The notes under the pieces are model-generated. The model had not been told where the DNA came from, ran no database searches, and saw nothing but the letters and a program-made list of their open reading frames with translations. 10,024 nt of DNA, from the NCBI GenBank assembly GCA_019323555.1, contig JAHWHC010000015.1:1-10024 (forward strand), written 5' to 3'. The stretch is from Candidatus Woesearchaeota archaeon. GTDB lineage: Archaea > Nanobdellota > Nanobdellia > Woesearchaeales > ARS49. The position numbers and the translations under genes were made by a program. Each line of letters opens with the position of its first letter. Position 1 is the stretch's first letter. This document shows, piece after piece, positions 1-5,631 of the stretch.

Positions 1-142
1 ATTTCCACTCGCCGCTAGCATCTTTGTATCCTTTTTCAAAGGAGACACTGCTAAACTCGTTTCCTTCCTTGCTTTGGTTTTTCCAGACAGTGGCGCTTAT
101 TGCGCCTGCCCTAAACTTTTTCTCAGGTATGTTTTTTTCCAT
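1..142 (-). CDS. Small conserved basic protein, partial (paralogue of the gene at 301-564)
   Basis: The first 47 codons of a gene that runs off the left edge. The protein starts MEKNIPEKKFRAGAISATVW and matches the neighbouring 87-residue protein along its length: PEKKF, AGA-SAT-WKN, a variable strand, then GYKD-SGEWK. I chose the ATG at 142 because AGGTGG lies five bases upstream and because it lines up with the paralogue's start. The reading frame is in fact open back to an ATG at 304 that overlaps the stop of the upstream gene, but that extension has no counterpart in the paralogue. The visible part should form beta strands. Function is unknown; a PC4-like or other single-stranded-nucleic-acid-binding role is only a guess from the strand pattern and the RPA neighbourhood. 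Confidence 0.8.
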   Translation of the reverse strand, partial: MEKNIPEKKFRAGAISATVWKNQSKEGNEFSSVSFEKGYKDASGEWK

Positions 143-147
143 ACAAA

Positions 148-153
148 CCACCT
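148..153 (-). promoter_or_regulatory. Shine-Dalgarno site that fixes the start at 142
   Basis: AGGTGG on the minus strand, five bases before the ATG at 142-140. It complements the pyrimidine-rich 3' end of archaeal 16S rRNA and favours this start over the in-frame ATG at 304. Confidence 0.65.
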
Positions 154-183
154 TTTCATTTTTTGAAATACCTGTGGTTTGCA

Positions 184-192
184 TTTTAATTA
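184..192 (-). promoter_or_regulatory. Possible TATA-like element for the left-edge gene
   Basis: TAATTAAAA on the minus strand, about 46 bases before the ATG at 142, would give a leader of roughly 20 bases containing the AGGTGG site. Just upstream, at about 209-227, is a T-rich run (TTTTTGTTTTTCTTTTT) that could end transcription of the preceding gene. Both are weak calls in A/T-rich DNA. Confidence 0.3.
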
Positions 193-300
193 TGTCTTGC
201 TGGGATTTTCCTGAAAAAGAAAAACAAAAACCAGGAATCATTTCGAAAAAACGAGGTGCGGTGTGGCAATAATCGAAATAATTCCTGCAAGACTCGGAAA

Positions 301-564
301 TCATACAACCAACTCCTCTTCAATAATTCCTTCTTCATTATTCATAATCAGGTGCTCATATGCCTTGCTAAGCACCAATGCAGCCTTAGGCAGATCGCCT
401 GGCCTTAAAGAAGAAGAGTTCTTCCACTCCCCAGACTTATCTTTGTAACCTCTTGTCAAAGAGATTGTATGAAAAACAAAACTCTTGCCGTTGTTTTGCC
501 CTTCATTTTTCCATATTGTGGCGCTTACAGCACCAGCCTTGAATTTTTTCTCAGGTTTATTCAT
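301..564 (-). CDS. Small conserved protein, beta-strand/helix, possible nucleic-acid binder
   Basis: An 87-residue soluble protein with no signal peptide or membrane helix. The N-terminal two thirds (PEKKF, AGAVSATIWKN, HTISLTRGYKD, SGEWKNSSSL) should form three or four beta strands. This is followed by a helix containing DLPKAALVLSKAYEHL and an acidic tail. I recognise the pattern from uncharacterised proteins common in archaeal and some bacterial genomes, but cannot name the family with certainty. The strand-then-helix layout resembles PC4-type single-stranded-DNA-binding folds, and the RPA gene lies two genes upstream; this function is an inference. The start is the ATG preceded by GAGGTGA. 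A TTG at 597 would add 11 charged residues absent from the paralogue and is rejected. Its stop overlaps an ATG at 304 in frame with the downstream paralogue. Confidence 0.85.
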   Translation of the reverse strand: MNKPEKKFKAGAVSATIWKNEGQNNGKSFVFHTISLTRGYKDKSGEWKNSSSLRPGDLPKAALVLSKAYEHLIMNNEEGIIEEELVV

Positions 565-568
565 TTTT

Positions 569-575
569 TCACCTC
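569..575 (-). promoter_or_regulatory. Strong Shine-Dalgarno site for the gene at 301-564
   Basis: GAGGTGA on the minus strand, four bases before the ATG at 564-562. It is an almost perfect archaeal ribosome site and decides the start against the upstream TTG at 597. Confidence 0.75.
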
Positions 576-644
576 TTGCTTTCGCATCTTGTTTCAATCT
601 CCCTTAGGAAGATGAGGCGCGATAGAATTAAGAGAGATAAAATC

Positions 645-654
645 GTTTAAATAT
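645..654 (-). promoter_or_regulatory. Putative TATA box for the small-protein pair
   Basis: ATATTTAAAC on the minus strand. With the usual archaeal spacing of about 25 bases the transcript would start near 624, leaving a leader of about 60 bases before the ATG at 564. It lies after the stop of the DUF457 gene (685), so the small proteins are probably transcribed separately from RPA. Confidence 0.5.
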
Positions 655-684
655 GCTACGAGGCCCTGTCCAGTGTCCAGTGAC

Positions 685-1137
685 CTATAGAATCAGAATT
701 ATTGAGAGAATAACTACTGCAAAAAACACCAAATGCTCTGCAACACCACCAGTCTCAATAAAGCCCTGCAATCTCAGCTGGTGCAGGGGATGCACTAAAT
801 TAACACCAGACTTTGTTAGACCATCAGAGAATAGATGCGCAAAATAACCAATAAAGACTGCAGATCCATATGCTATGCCTAAACCAAGACTTAAAACAAG
901 CCAAATAGCTATAGGAATCCAGATTGCATGAAAAAAACCTCTGTGACCAAAAAAGATATTGAATATTCTTGAGAAAAACAATTTTCTTCCAAGCTTTGAC
1001 TGCGGGTGATCTAGATCTGGAAGCAGCGCAGAGAAAATTACTATCCCAATGAAAACATACTTATTTGCTGGATGAACAAAAGAGAGCGATAGTAGGCCAA
1101 ATAACAAGCCAAATGCCATGTGGGTGTGAGCCATCAT
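685..1137 (-). CDS. DUF457/YdjM-like membrane-bound metal-dependent hydrolase family protein
   Basis: A 150-residue multi-pass membrane protein with the histidine/aspartate pattern of the DUF457 (YdjM/YbcI) family, proposed to be membrane-bound metal-dependent hydrolases. Visible motifs are HTHMAFG at residues 4-10, LPDLDHP at 39-45, GHRGFFH at 64-70, GYFAHLFSDGLT at 97-108 and HP at 116-117. Hydrophobic segments lie around 10-22, 27-39, 70-100 and 135-150. The substrate is unknown for the family. It follows RPA directly: the sequence ATGATG overlaps the RPA stop, so translation starts at 1137 (four-base ATGA overlap) or at the adjacent ATG at 1134, and the two are almost certainly cotranscribed. 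In Escherichia coli ydjM is controlled by LexA, which makes the link to a single-stranded-DNA-binding protein suggestive, but no such regulation is visible here. The family call is firm; the reaction is not known. Confidence 0.85.
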   Translation of the reverse strand: MMAHTHMAFGLLFGLLSLSFVHPANKYVFIGIVIFSALLPDLDHPQSKLGRKLFFSRIFNIFFGHRGFFHAIWIPIAIWLVLSLGLGIAYGSAVFIGYFAHLFSDGLTKSGVNLVHPLHQLRLQGFIETGGVAEHLVFFAVVILSIILIL

Positions 1138-2123
1138 TGTTCTGCTTTTAATCTCTGGATCTCTTCCTCAGGATCTGGCTCTGGAAAAACAAGCTGAGTC
1201 ATGAACTCAAGCCTGTCAAAGAAATCATTTTTTCTTACTCTTCCTACGAACTTCACAATATTGCCAAGCATCTCTGTCTTAAGAGTCTCGAAAGTCTCTG
1301 GAGATGTCCTGAAAGCATCCATCTCCTCTTTTGTCTTGCTGAACAAAAACTCTGCCTGCTTATTGAAAAGAACACAGCGAATATTCTCTGTACCGTCATC
1401 CAGGAATACATTAACAACATACGCATAATCTGGATTAACTTTGCCATGCTTCAGGCAAGCAAATTCTCCATTATTATCCTTGACTCTTGTACCGCAGTCA
1501 GGACAAACTTCGTAGAATTTAGGATCAAAAACCTGCACAATAGTGCCAAGAAGCTCAACATTCTCATCATTCTCAGCAAGATCCTTAATCTCTTTTCTGA
1601 TAGATGCCATCTTTTTGTGCTGAACCTCTCCAATCTCAACACCATTTGGATTAAGAATCAACTGACTATTATCACCAAGATGAATCTCACACTTGCCTTG
1701 ATTATCCCTGCAGAGGCCGCAGGTCAATCTCACAACCTCTCCTTCTTTTAATTGTGCCAATTGGTCTGCCTTGCTTCCCCAGCAAACAACACGCATGATG
1801 CCAGTCTCGTCACCAAGCAAGAAATTACCCACTTTGCCGGTGCTGCCATCCTGCCTTGAGAATTCTCGAACTTCGTATACCTGCTGAACCTTTCCATTTA
1901 CTTCTACATTTCTCATGCCTGCATACAGATCCTTGATTTTTCCACTAGGCTCAACAAGCTTGACACCTAATTCATTAGCGATAATATGCGCAGCACCCTC
2001 TTTGCTTATAAGGCCAGAAAGCTGTGTAAGCTTGTCATTGATTTTATTTTCTACCTCTTCTTGAGAGAGGCTTGCTTTTTCTTTAATCTTAGCAATCATC
2101 TCTGCATAAGGAATCCTAATCAT
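1134..2123 (-). CDS. rpa: Archaeal replication protein A (RPA), single-stranded-DNA-binding protein
   Basis: A 329-residue protein that binds and protects single-stranded DNA during replication, repair and recombination. Layout, numbered from the ATG at 2129: a helical N-terminal region at about 8-58 typical of archaeal RPA (LSQEEVENKI, ISKEGAAHIIANELGV); a first OB fold at about 63-160 (YEVREFSRQDG, GNFLLGDETGIMRVVCWG); and a second OB fold at about 190-313 (VELLGTIVQV, VNVFLDDGTENIRCVLF, VKFVGRVR). Inside the second fold is a zinc motif, C209-P-D-C212 and C225-L-K-H228, as in euryarchaeal RPAs. The C-terminus is acidic. Two ATGs compete: 2129 lies directly against GGGTGG, while 2123 has a normal six-base spacing, so I prefer 2123. 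A clear TATA box lies upstream, and the gene is coupled to the DUF457 gene by a four-base overlap. No partner RPA subunit is nearby. Confidence 0.95.
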   Translation of the reverse strand: MIRIPYAEMIAKIKEKASLSQEEVENKINDKLTQLSGLISKEGAAHIIANELGVKLVEPSGKIKDLYAGMRNVEVNGKVQQVYEVREFSRQDGSTGKVGNFLLGDETGIMRVVCWGSKADQLAQLKEGEVVRLTCGLCRDNQGKCEIHLGDNSQLILNPNGVEIGEVQHKKMASIRKEIKDLAENDENVELLGTIVQVFDPKFYEVCPDCGTRVKDNNGEFACLKHGKVNPDYAYVVNVFLDDGTENIRCVLFNKQAEFLFSKTKEEMDAFRTSPETFETLKTEMLGNIVKFVGRVRKNDFFDRLEFMTQLVFPEPDPEEEIQRLKAEQ

Positions 2124-2129
2124 AAACAT

Positions 2130-2135
2130 CCACCC
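2130..2135 (-). promoter_or_regulatory. Shine-Dalgarno site that decides the RPA start
   Basis: GGGTGG on the minus strand. It touches the ATG at 2129 but sits six bases from the ATG at 2123, a workable ribosome distance, so the protein probably begins MIRIPYAEM. Confidence 0.6.
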
Positions 2136-2156
2136 TATAAAACAAGGTTCACTAAT

Positions 2157-2166
2157 TATTTATATA
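2157..2166 (-). promoter_or_regulatory. TATA box of the RPA-DUF457 operon
   Basis: TATATAAATA on the minus strand, centred about 38 bases before the ATG at 2123. Transcription would begin near 2135, just ahead of GGGTGG, giving a very short leader. The 67-base gap after the surface-protein operon holds this promoter and little else; no convincing terminator separates the two operons. Confidence 0.7.
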
Positions 2167-2190
2167 CTTTTGTATTTTAGAGAATACTGA

Positions 2191-3078
2191 TTAAAGCTCT
2201 GGAATAGGAAGCTCTTGAGGAACTGGAACAGGAGGCGTAATGACCTCTGGGACTGTAAGCGGCCGCTCAATAGCAAACAGAATCCTCGGCTTAGGGCCCT
2301 GAAACCTGCAATTAATTTCCTGCTCTACTGCAAAAACATATGTGGTCAAACCGCTTTTCTGAAAAGTCCATGTTAAGCCTGGCGTGTTTAGGCTATTAAT
2401 ACAGTCCTGCATAAGAGAATCGCAGGAAACCAAGGAATCAACAGCAGAAGACAACTTGAAATAATCATCAATACCTGTCTTGAAATCAATTGCAAAAGAA
2501 GGCTTGAAAGAGTACTTGCCTATGCCAATACCTCCACCTGTAGAGACAAACTCCATCTCTGCATTCTTAATTGCAGAACCGACAATCTTGTTATCTTTGA
2601 TCATAAACTCATGATTGTCCTGAGCGAAGATTGCATGGCCTTTTGCAAAATTATACCTGTTAAGGTGGCTGTAAAAAGAATTCTTGAATAAATTTTTAAA
2701 TTCATTATAGAAGTTGGTATTTTCATAGCATTTGTCATCTTCTTTAGCCCAGTAATTAAAAGAAGCAATTTCTAATGTGCCTGGAACAGGAAGCGGAATT
2801 GTCTGGCCGCAGGGGCTTGCATCTGAGAATCCTCCTTTCCTGCCTAGCTCATAAATGGTATCACAGGCAGCAATCCTGCTTGATTCGTCTATATAGAATA
2901 AAAAATTCTCTGACTGTGCGGTCTTATCCACCAAATCCATTTGCATCTGGCCTATAGGAGTGTCAAAACCCTCCATCTTCTTATCTAACTGAATATAAAG
3001 GAAAACAAGACATAAAATCACAACACCAACTATCAAGAACGACCAATCAAAACCTTTCTTGCTCTTTAATAATCTCAT
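2191..3078 (-). CDS. Membrane-anchored surface protein with pilin-like N-terminus and proline-rich tail
   Basis: A 295-residue protein of unknown family. The N-terminus MRLLKSKKGFDW plus a hydrophobic helix at 12-30 resembles a class III (prepilin-type) signal, with K-K-G before the helix and an acidic residue just after it. The remainder should lie outside the membrane. It contains six cysteines beyond the helix (C72, C90, C117, C219, C226, C257), an even number compatible with disulfides. Other visible elements are a glycine stretch around 180-187 and a segment rich in aromatic and charged residues (KPSFAIDFKTGIDDYFKLSS, 192-211). The last 20 residues are rich in proline and glutamate, with PVPVPQELPIPEL at the end. 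It is the last gene of the five-gene operon; its ATG overlaps the upstream stop by four bases. GAGGT lies 12 bases upstream, farther than usual, so translational coupling is likely. I do not recognise an enzymatic domain. Confidence 0.85.
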   Translation of the reverse strand: MRLLKSKKGFDWSFLIVGVVILCLVFLYIQLDKKMEGFDTPIGQMQMDLVDKTAQSENFLFYIDESSRIAACDTIYELGRKGGFSDASPCGQTIPLPVPGTLEIASFNYWAKEDDKCYENTNFYNEFKNLFKNSFYSHLNRYNFAKGHAIFAQDNHEFMIKDNKIVGSAIKNAEMEFVSTGGGIGIGKYSFKPSFAIDFKTGIDDYFKLSSAVDSLVSCDSLMQDCINSLNTPGLTWTFQKSGLTTYVFAVEQEINCRFQGPKPRILFAIERPLTVPEVITPPVPVPQELPIPEL

Positions 3079-3494
3079 ATTTCTAGAGTAACCTCTTTAA
3101 CTTCTTTGTCAAGCGTTGGAGTGAATGCCCTGAGCTTAGTGGCTTGTGAAGGGGAGATATCTGATTCGCAAAACGCATCATCATCAAACTCAAGAGAAAA
3201 CGGCTTTTTTTCTCCATATAACAAAGAGATAACTTTCTTTGCCTCTTTGCAGGCAGTATCTAACTCATTCTGCGCAATCGCATCACCAATAGTCTTTTCA
3301 GCATCAATTGGGTGATTAAGTATATCAATAAGAACATGATTCTTGTGAACAGTATCAGAAGCGACTTGAATTTTTCCTTTAACTTCCTTGCCCTCAATAC
3401 CCTGCCAGACATAAAACATAATCAAGAGTATTGCAATGATAATTACAGCCAATAAATATGTCAAGGTCCTGAAATCAATAGCTTTTTTGTTCAT
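3075..3494 (-). CDS. Small pilin-like membrane-anchored protein
   Basis: A 139-residue protein starting MNKKAIDFRTLTYLL, with a membrane helix at about 10-29. The basic pair followed by alanine and an acidic residue matches its operon neighbours and resembles a prepilin-type signal. After the helix comes a basic strand region (KEVKGKIQVAS), then VLIDILNHPIDAEKTIGDAI (54-73). That stretch resembles the 'N-Y-L-R-T-P-V...I-A-D-L-I' element I associate with archaeal pilin-like proteins, which is recollection and not a search result. Two cysteines (C82, C109) could pair. The start ATG overlaps the previous stop as ATGA, and its own stop overlaps the next start, so it sits tightly inside the operon. 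Function is unknown; a structural subunit is plausible. Confidence 0.82.
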   Translation of the reverse strand: MNKKAIDFRTLTYLLAVIIIAILLIMFYVWQGIEGKEVKGKIQVASDTVHKNHVLIDILNHPIDAEKTIGDAIAQNELDTACKEAKKVISLLYGEKKPFSLEFDDDAFCESDISPSQATKLRAFTPTLDKEVKEVTLEI

Positions 3495-3973
3495 GTAGGC
3501 TTATACACCTGCTCAATTGTTAATTTTCTCCATTCTTTATTTGGGAGCTGCACTAAACGAGTGTTGATTACACTTTCATAAGTAATGGGGGTTAATGGCT
3601 TTGCAATCTCATAAAAATCCTTTTTATAGTAAAATGTCTTGCCGTCTAAACTTAATGCAATTGCAATTTTCTTATTCTCAGGAAAAACCAAGAGATTCCT
3701 GGCAACATCAACACTTATTATATTCTCTGATTCAATCTTGTCATAAACAAACCTGCCTGAATAAGGATCTTTATAGGCAAGCATAGTATTCATACGGTCA
3801 TTGTTGGTTGTGTATTCTAGATTTCCTTTCTGCAGGACAGAATTAAGAATACTGTCGGGGATTGCGCCTAAAGCAATAGCAAGCACAAAAGTCAGGCCTA
3901 CATAGAAGAAAAAATACAAAAAGTCTGCCCAGGCCCAAGTGCCTTTCTTATTATTGAAAATCTTTAATGCCAA
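3491..3973 (-). CDS. Small membrane-anchored protein with pilin-like N-terminus, TTG start
   Basis: A 160-residue protein beginning (M)ALKIFNNKKGTWAWADF, with a long aromatic-rich hydrophobic helix at 16-37 (FLYFFFYVGLTFVLAIALGA). The K-K-G before the helix and an aspartate within it match the other operon members. The rest is a cysteine-free, strand-rich domain with YSGRFVYDKI, ENIISVDVARNLLVF and IAIALSLDGKTFYYKKDFYE. No ATG is available; the start is TTG at 3973, with AGAGG about ten bases upstream. This makes a 23-base overlap with the end of the amidase-like gene, the largest overlap in the operon. A start at a later ATT codon cannot be excluded. I do not recognise the family; the tail contains neither a catalytic motif nor a second membrane helix. 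Confidence 0.8.
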   Translation of the reverse strand: MALKIFNNKKGTWAWADFLYFFFYVGLTFVLAIALGAIPDSILNSVLQKGNLEYTTNNDRMNTMLAYKDPYSGRFVYDKIESENIISVDVARNLLVFPENKKIAIALSLDGKTFYYKKDFYEIAKPLTPITYESVINTRLVQLPNKEWRKLTIEQVYKPT

Positions 3974-5054
3974 GCTGGATTGCCTCTGCTATTATATCAA
4001 TCTTATTAGGGAAAATATTATTTTCCTCAATCTGAATATTGCCAATAACTAATTGCACACCTATTTTGTCTTTTCTCAAGACTCTCTGCGGGTTGTCTGA
4101 TTCAAACCGGTCTAGCTGTTCAATACTTACAGGAATGATTGATAAATCTGTGATTTCGGGGATTTTTTTAGATAGGTGATTAAGAATATGACAAGCAAGT
4201 TTTCGGCTATCCTTGATTTTATCTGAATCTCCATTGATGTAAGCCAAAACAGGATTAAAGCTGGTGTCTGCATAGCTCCCAATGTGAATTGAGATTAAAG
4301 AATTGCCGCCGCTTTGCTCTATGATATTAACTCTATCTATTACATCTACTTTAGAGTCTCTTGACAAGTCTCTTGTATGCGCGTTTTTATCTGCAACAAC
4401 ATCTTTTGCATAACCAAGAACCTTTGCAGCAAGAACTCTTGTTAATTCAGACTCAACAAGGTTTCCTTTAACATCCCCTTTATTGCCAGGATACAAACTA
4501 CCTTCTTGCGCCAAAGTCTCATCCCAGCCATAACCAGGATCTAAGAGAATATTGTTTAATTTTTCCTTAGGCTTGTGCATAGAACACTCTAATAATTTAA
4601 GATTAGGCTTGAAATTCTTATCAACATACGGCGTATTAACCAAGACCTCATTGCCTTGCTTAACAAAATACAAACGAGGAACAATATTCTTTTTAGCATC
4701 AATCTTTTTAGGGATGAATGTCAGCCTGCCATAAGCACCGTCTACTGCGAAATTCTGAAGCCCCCTGCCAGATTCATTAATGTCTTTTTCATAAATTATG
4801 ATTTTGCCATCTTGAAAATCATAAATAAACGAACGCGTAATCGAGTAAATATACTCTGCATTGCTGTGAACATCCTGAAAAGAAGTAAGCAACAAAGCAG
4901 AATTAATTGCAGCAGACTTTTTCTCAAACTGAAGGGCACTGCCAATTGTGCCAATCTTGTACAACAGCGTAAGGAAAATAAGACCTAAGACAACGCCTGT
5001 GACAAAAGTAGGCATCAATACAATATCCATCACACTTCCTTTTTTAGAAGTCAT
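3951..5054 (-). CDS. Membrane-anchored protein with degenerate N-acetylmuramoyl-L-alanine amidase (Amidase_3-like) domain
   Basis: A 367-residue protein. It starts MTSKKGSVMDIV with a membrane helix at about 12-35 of pilin-like type, then a strand-rich spacer at 40-160. From about 168 to 350 it follows the Amidase_3 (LytC/AmiC) pattern: LLDPGYGWD at 171-178 for the usual DPGHGG, E201 for the zinc glutamate, TRD at 227-229, DRVNIIEQSGGNSLISIH at 240-257 for the typical ERVxIAN...SIHAN block, and a C-terminal RKDKIGVQLVIGN block. Active family members cut the amide between N-acetylmuramate and L-alanine of peptidoglycan using zinc. Here the first zinc histidine is Y175 (codon TAT), and the catalytic glutamate of the LVE-G block is missing (LVIG at 335-338), so it is probably inactive. 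E201 and H257 remain. Archaea of this kind lack murein, so a binding or structural role is more likely. ATGA overlap with the upstream gene shows coupling. Confidence 0.85.
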   Translation of the reverse strand: MTSKKGSVMDIVLMPTFVTGVVLGLIFLTLLYKIGTIGSALQFEKKSAAINSALLLTSFQDVHSNAEYIYSITRSFIYDFQDGKIIIYEKDINESGRGLQNFAVDGAYGRLTFIPKKIDAKKNIVPRLYFVKQGNEVLVNTPYVDKNFKPNLKLLECSMHKPKEKLNNILLDPGYGWDETLAQEGSLYPGNKGDVKGNLVESELTRVLAAKVLGYAKDVVADKNAHTRDLSRDSKVDVIDRVNIIEQSGGNSLISIHIGSYADTSFNPVLAYINGDSDKIKDSRKLACHILNHLSKKIPEITDLSIIPVSIEQLDRFESDNPQRVLRKDKIGVQLVIGNIQIEENNIFPNKIDIIAEAIQLGIKDFQ

Positions 5055-5596
5055 GTTGATTGAACGTGCTTAAGACACTCTGCTTTATTATTAGACATTA
5101 TTATTTCAGTACAGCTGCGGCAGACATAAACCAGATCGCCTGGTTTTTCAATATCCGCTTTTTGAGAATACTTAAGAAGACAAGGCTTCTTGAACTGACA
5201 CTGCGCATAAACCCCGGAAATACACGTTTCCTTGTTATTCTCTGCAACAGGCAAGTCAGTATTGGCAATCTGCCTGCAAGTCTGCTTGCCATTTTGTTCT
5301 ATAACACACAAACATGCCTGATCACCACAAGTCTTGGGAAGCTCGGGATGATTCTTCCTATACAAGATAAAAGAATCTCCGTGAGTTGTCGTGAAAACAG
5401 GGATAATATCCTCAGGACCAAGCTGCTTAAGGTTGGCCATAACCCTGTTCAAATCATCCATAGCAGGAGTAACCTCTTGCTTTGGGTAAGCAATCTTGTA
5501 AACAGCAACCAAAGCAGCAATAAGGCACACTACTAGAATAAAATGAGGAATAAACTTAACTAAGGCCTCTAAACTAATATCTCCTCTTTTTGACAT
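5051..5596 (-). CDS. Cysteine-rich membrane-anchored protein with pilin-like N-terminus
   Basis: A 181-residue protein starting MSKRGDISLEALVKF. R-G before D-I-S-L-E puts a glutamate at the fifth position after the presumed cleavage site, as in type IV pilins, and a hydrophobic helix follows at 13-36. The exposed part has ten cysteines: C90, C95, C97, C107, C125, C133, C139, C159, C162 and C174. The set includes CGDQACLC and CRSC, and the even number suits a disulfide-linked or metal-binding fold. I do not recognise the family. I chose the ATG at 5596 over the TTG at 5602 because a TATA box is centred 26 bases upstream, so the transcript should start at or next to the ATG; no Shine-Dalgarno sequence is present. 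It is the first of five overlapping genes, and its stop overlaps the amidase-like start by four bases. Confidence 0.85.
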   Translation of the reverse strand: MSKRGDISLEALVKFIPHFILVVCLIAALVAVYKIAYPKQEVTPAMDDLNRVMANLKQLGPEDIIPVFTTTHGDSFILYRKNHPELPKTCGDQACLCVIEQNGKQTCRQIANTDLPVAENNKETCISGVYAQCQFKKPCLLKYSQKADIEKPGDLVYVCRSCTEIIMSNNKAECLKHVQST

Positions 5597-5617
5597 AACC
5601 AAGAAATAGAGGGTATG

Positions 5618-5626
5618 TTATATAAA
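5618..5626 (-). promoter_or_regulatory. TATA box for a probable leaderless transcript, five-gene operon
   Basis: TTTATATAA on the minus strand, centred about 26 bases before the ATG at 5596. That is the archaeal TATA-to-start distance, so the mRNA should begin at the start codon, and no ribosome site is seen there. It begins just six bases beyond the stop of the preceding gene. Confidence 0.75.
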
Positions 5627-5631
5627 TATTT

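Noticed and set aside
24..272. 82-codon open frame on the plus strand
   Set aside because: It overlaps the partial paralogue on the opposite strand, and its phenylalanine-rich product comes from A/T-rich DNA. The minus-strand gene has homology and a ribosome site.
668..681. Two tandem copies of a seven-base unit (GTCCAGT)
   Set aside because: Only two copies, next to a stop codon, with no partner elsewhere in the window. Not enough to call a regulatory repeat or array.
2172..2187. Five-base-pair inverted repeat (GTATT/AATAC) after the five-gene operon, as a terminator
   Set aside because: The stem is short and all A/T but one pair, and no T run follows on the minus strand. It is expected by chance in such DNA.
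4656..4988. 110-codon open frame on the plus strand
   Set aside because: It lies fully antisense to the amidase-like gene and has no start signal or recognisable protein features.
3951..5054. Active peptidoglycan amidase
   Set aside because: The first zinc histidine and the catalytic glutamate are absent, and the genomic setting is archaeal, so I annotate a degenerate amidase-like domain.
5060..5536. 158-codon open frame on the plus strand
   Set aside because: It is antisense to the cysteine-rich anchored protein, whose overlaps, motif and promoter are convincing. The plus-strand product has no coherent domain or ribosome site.
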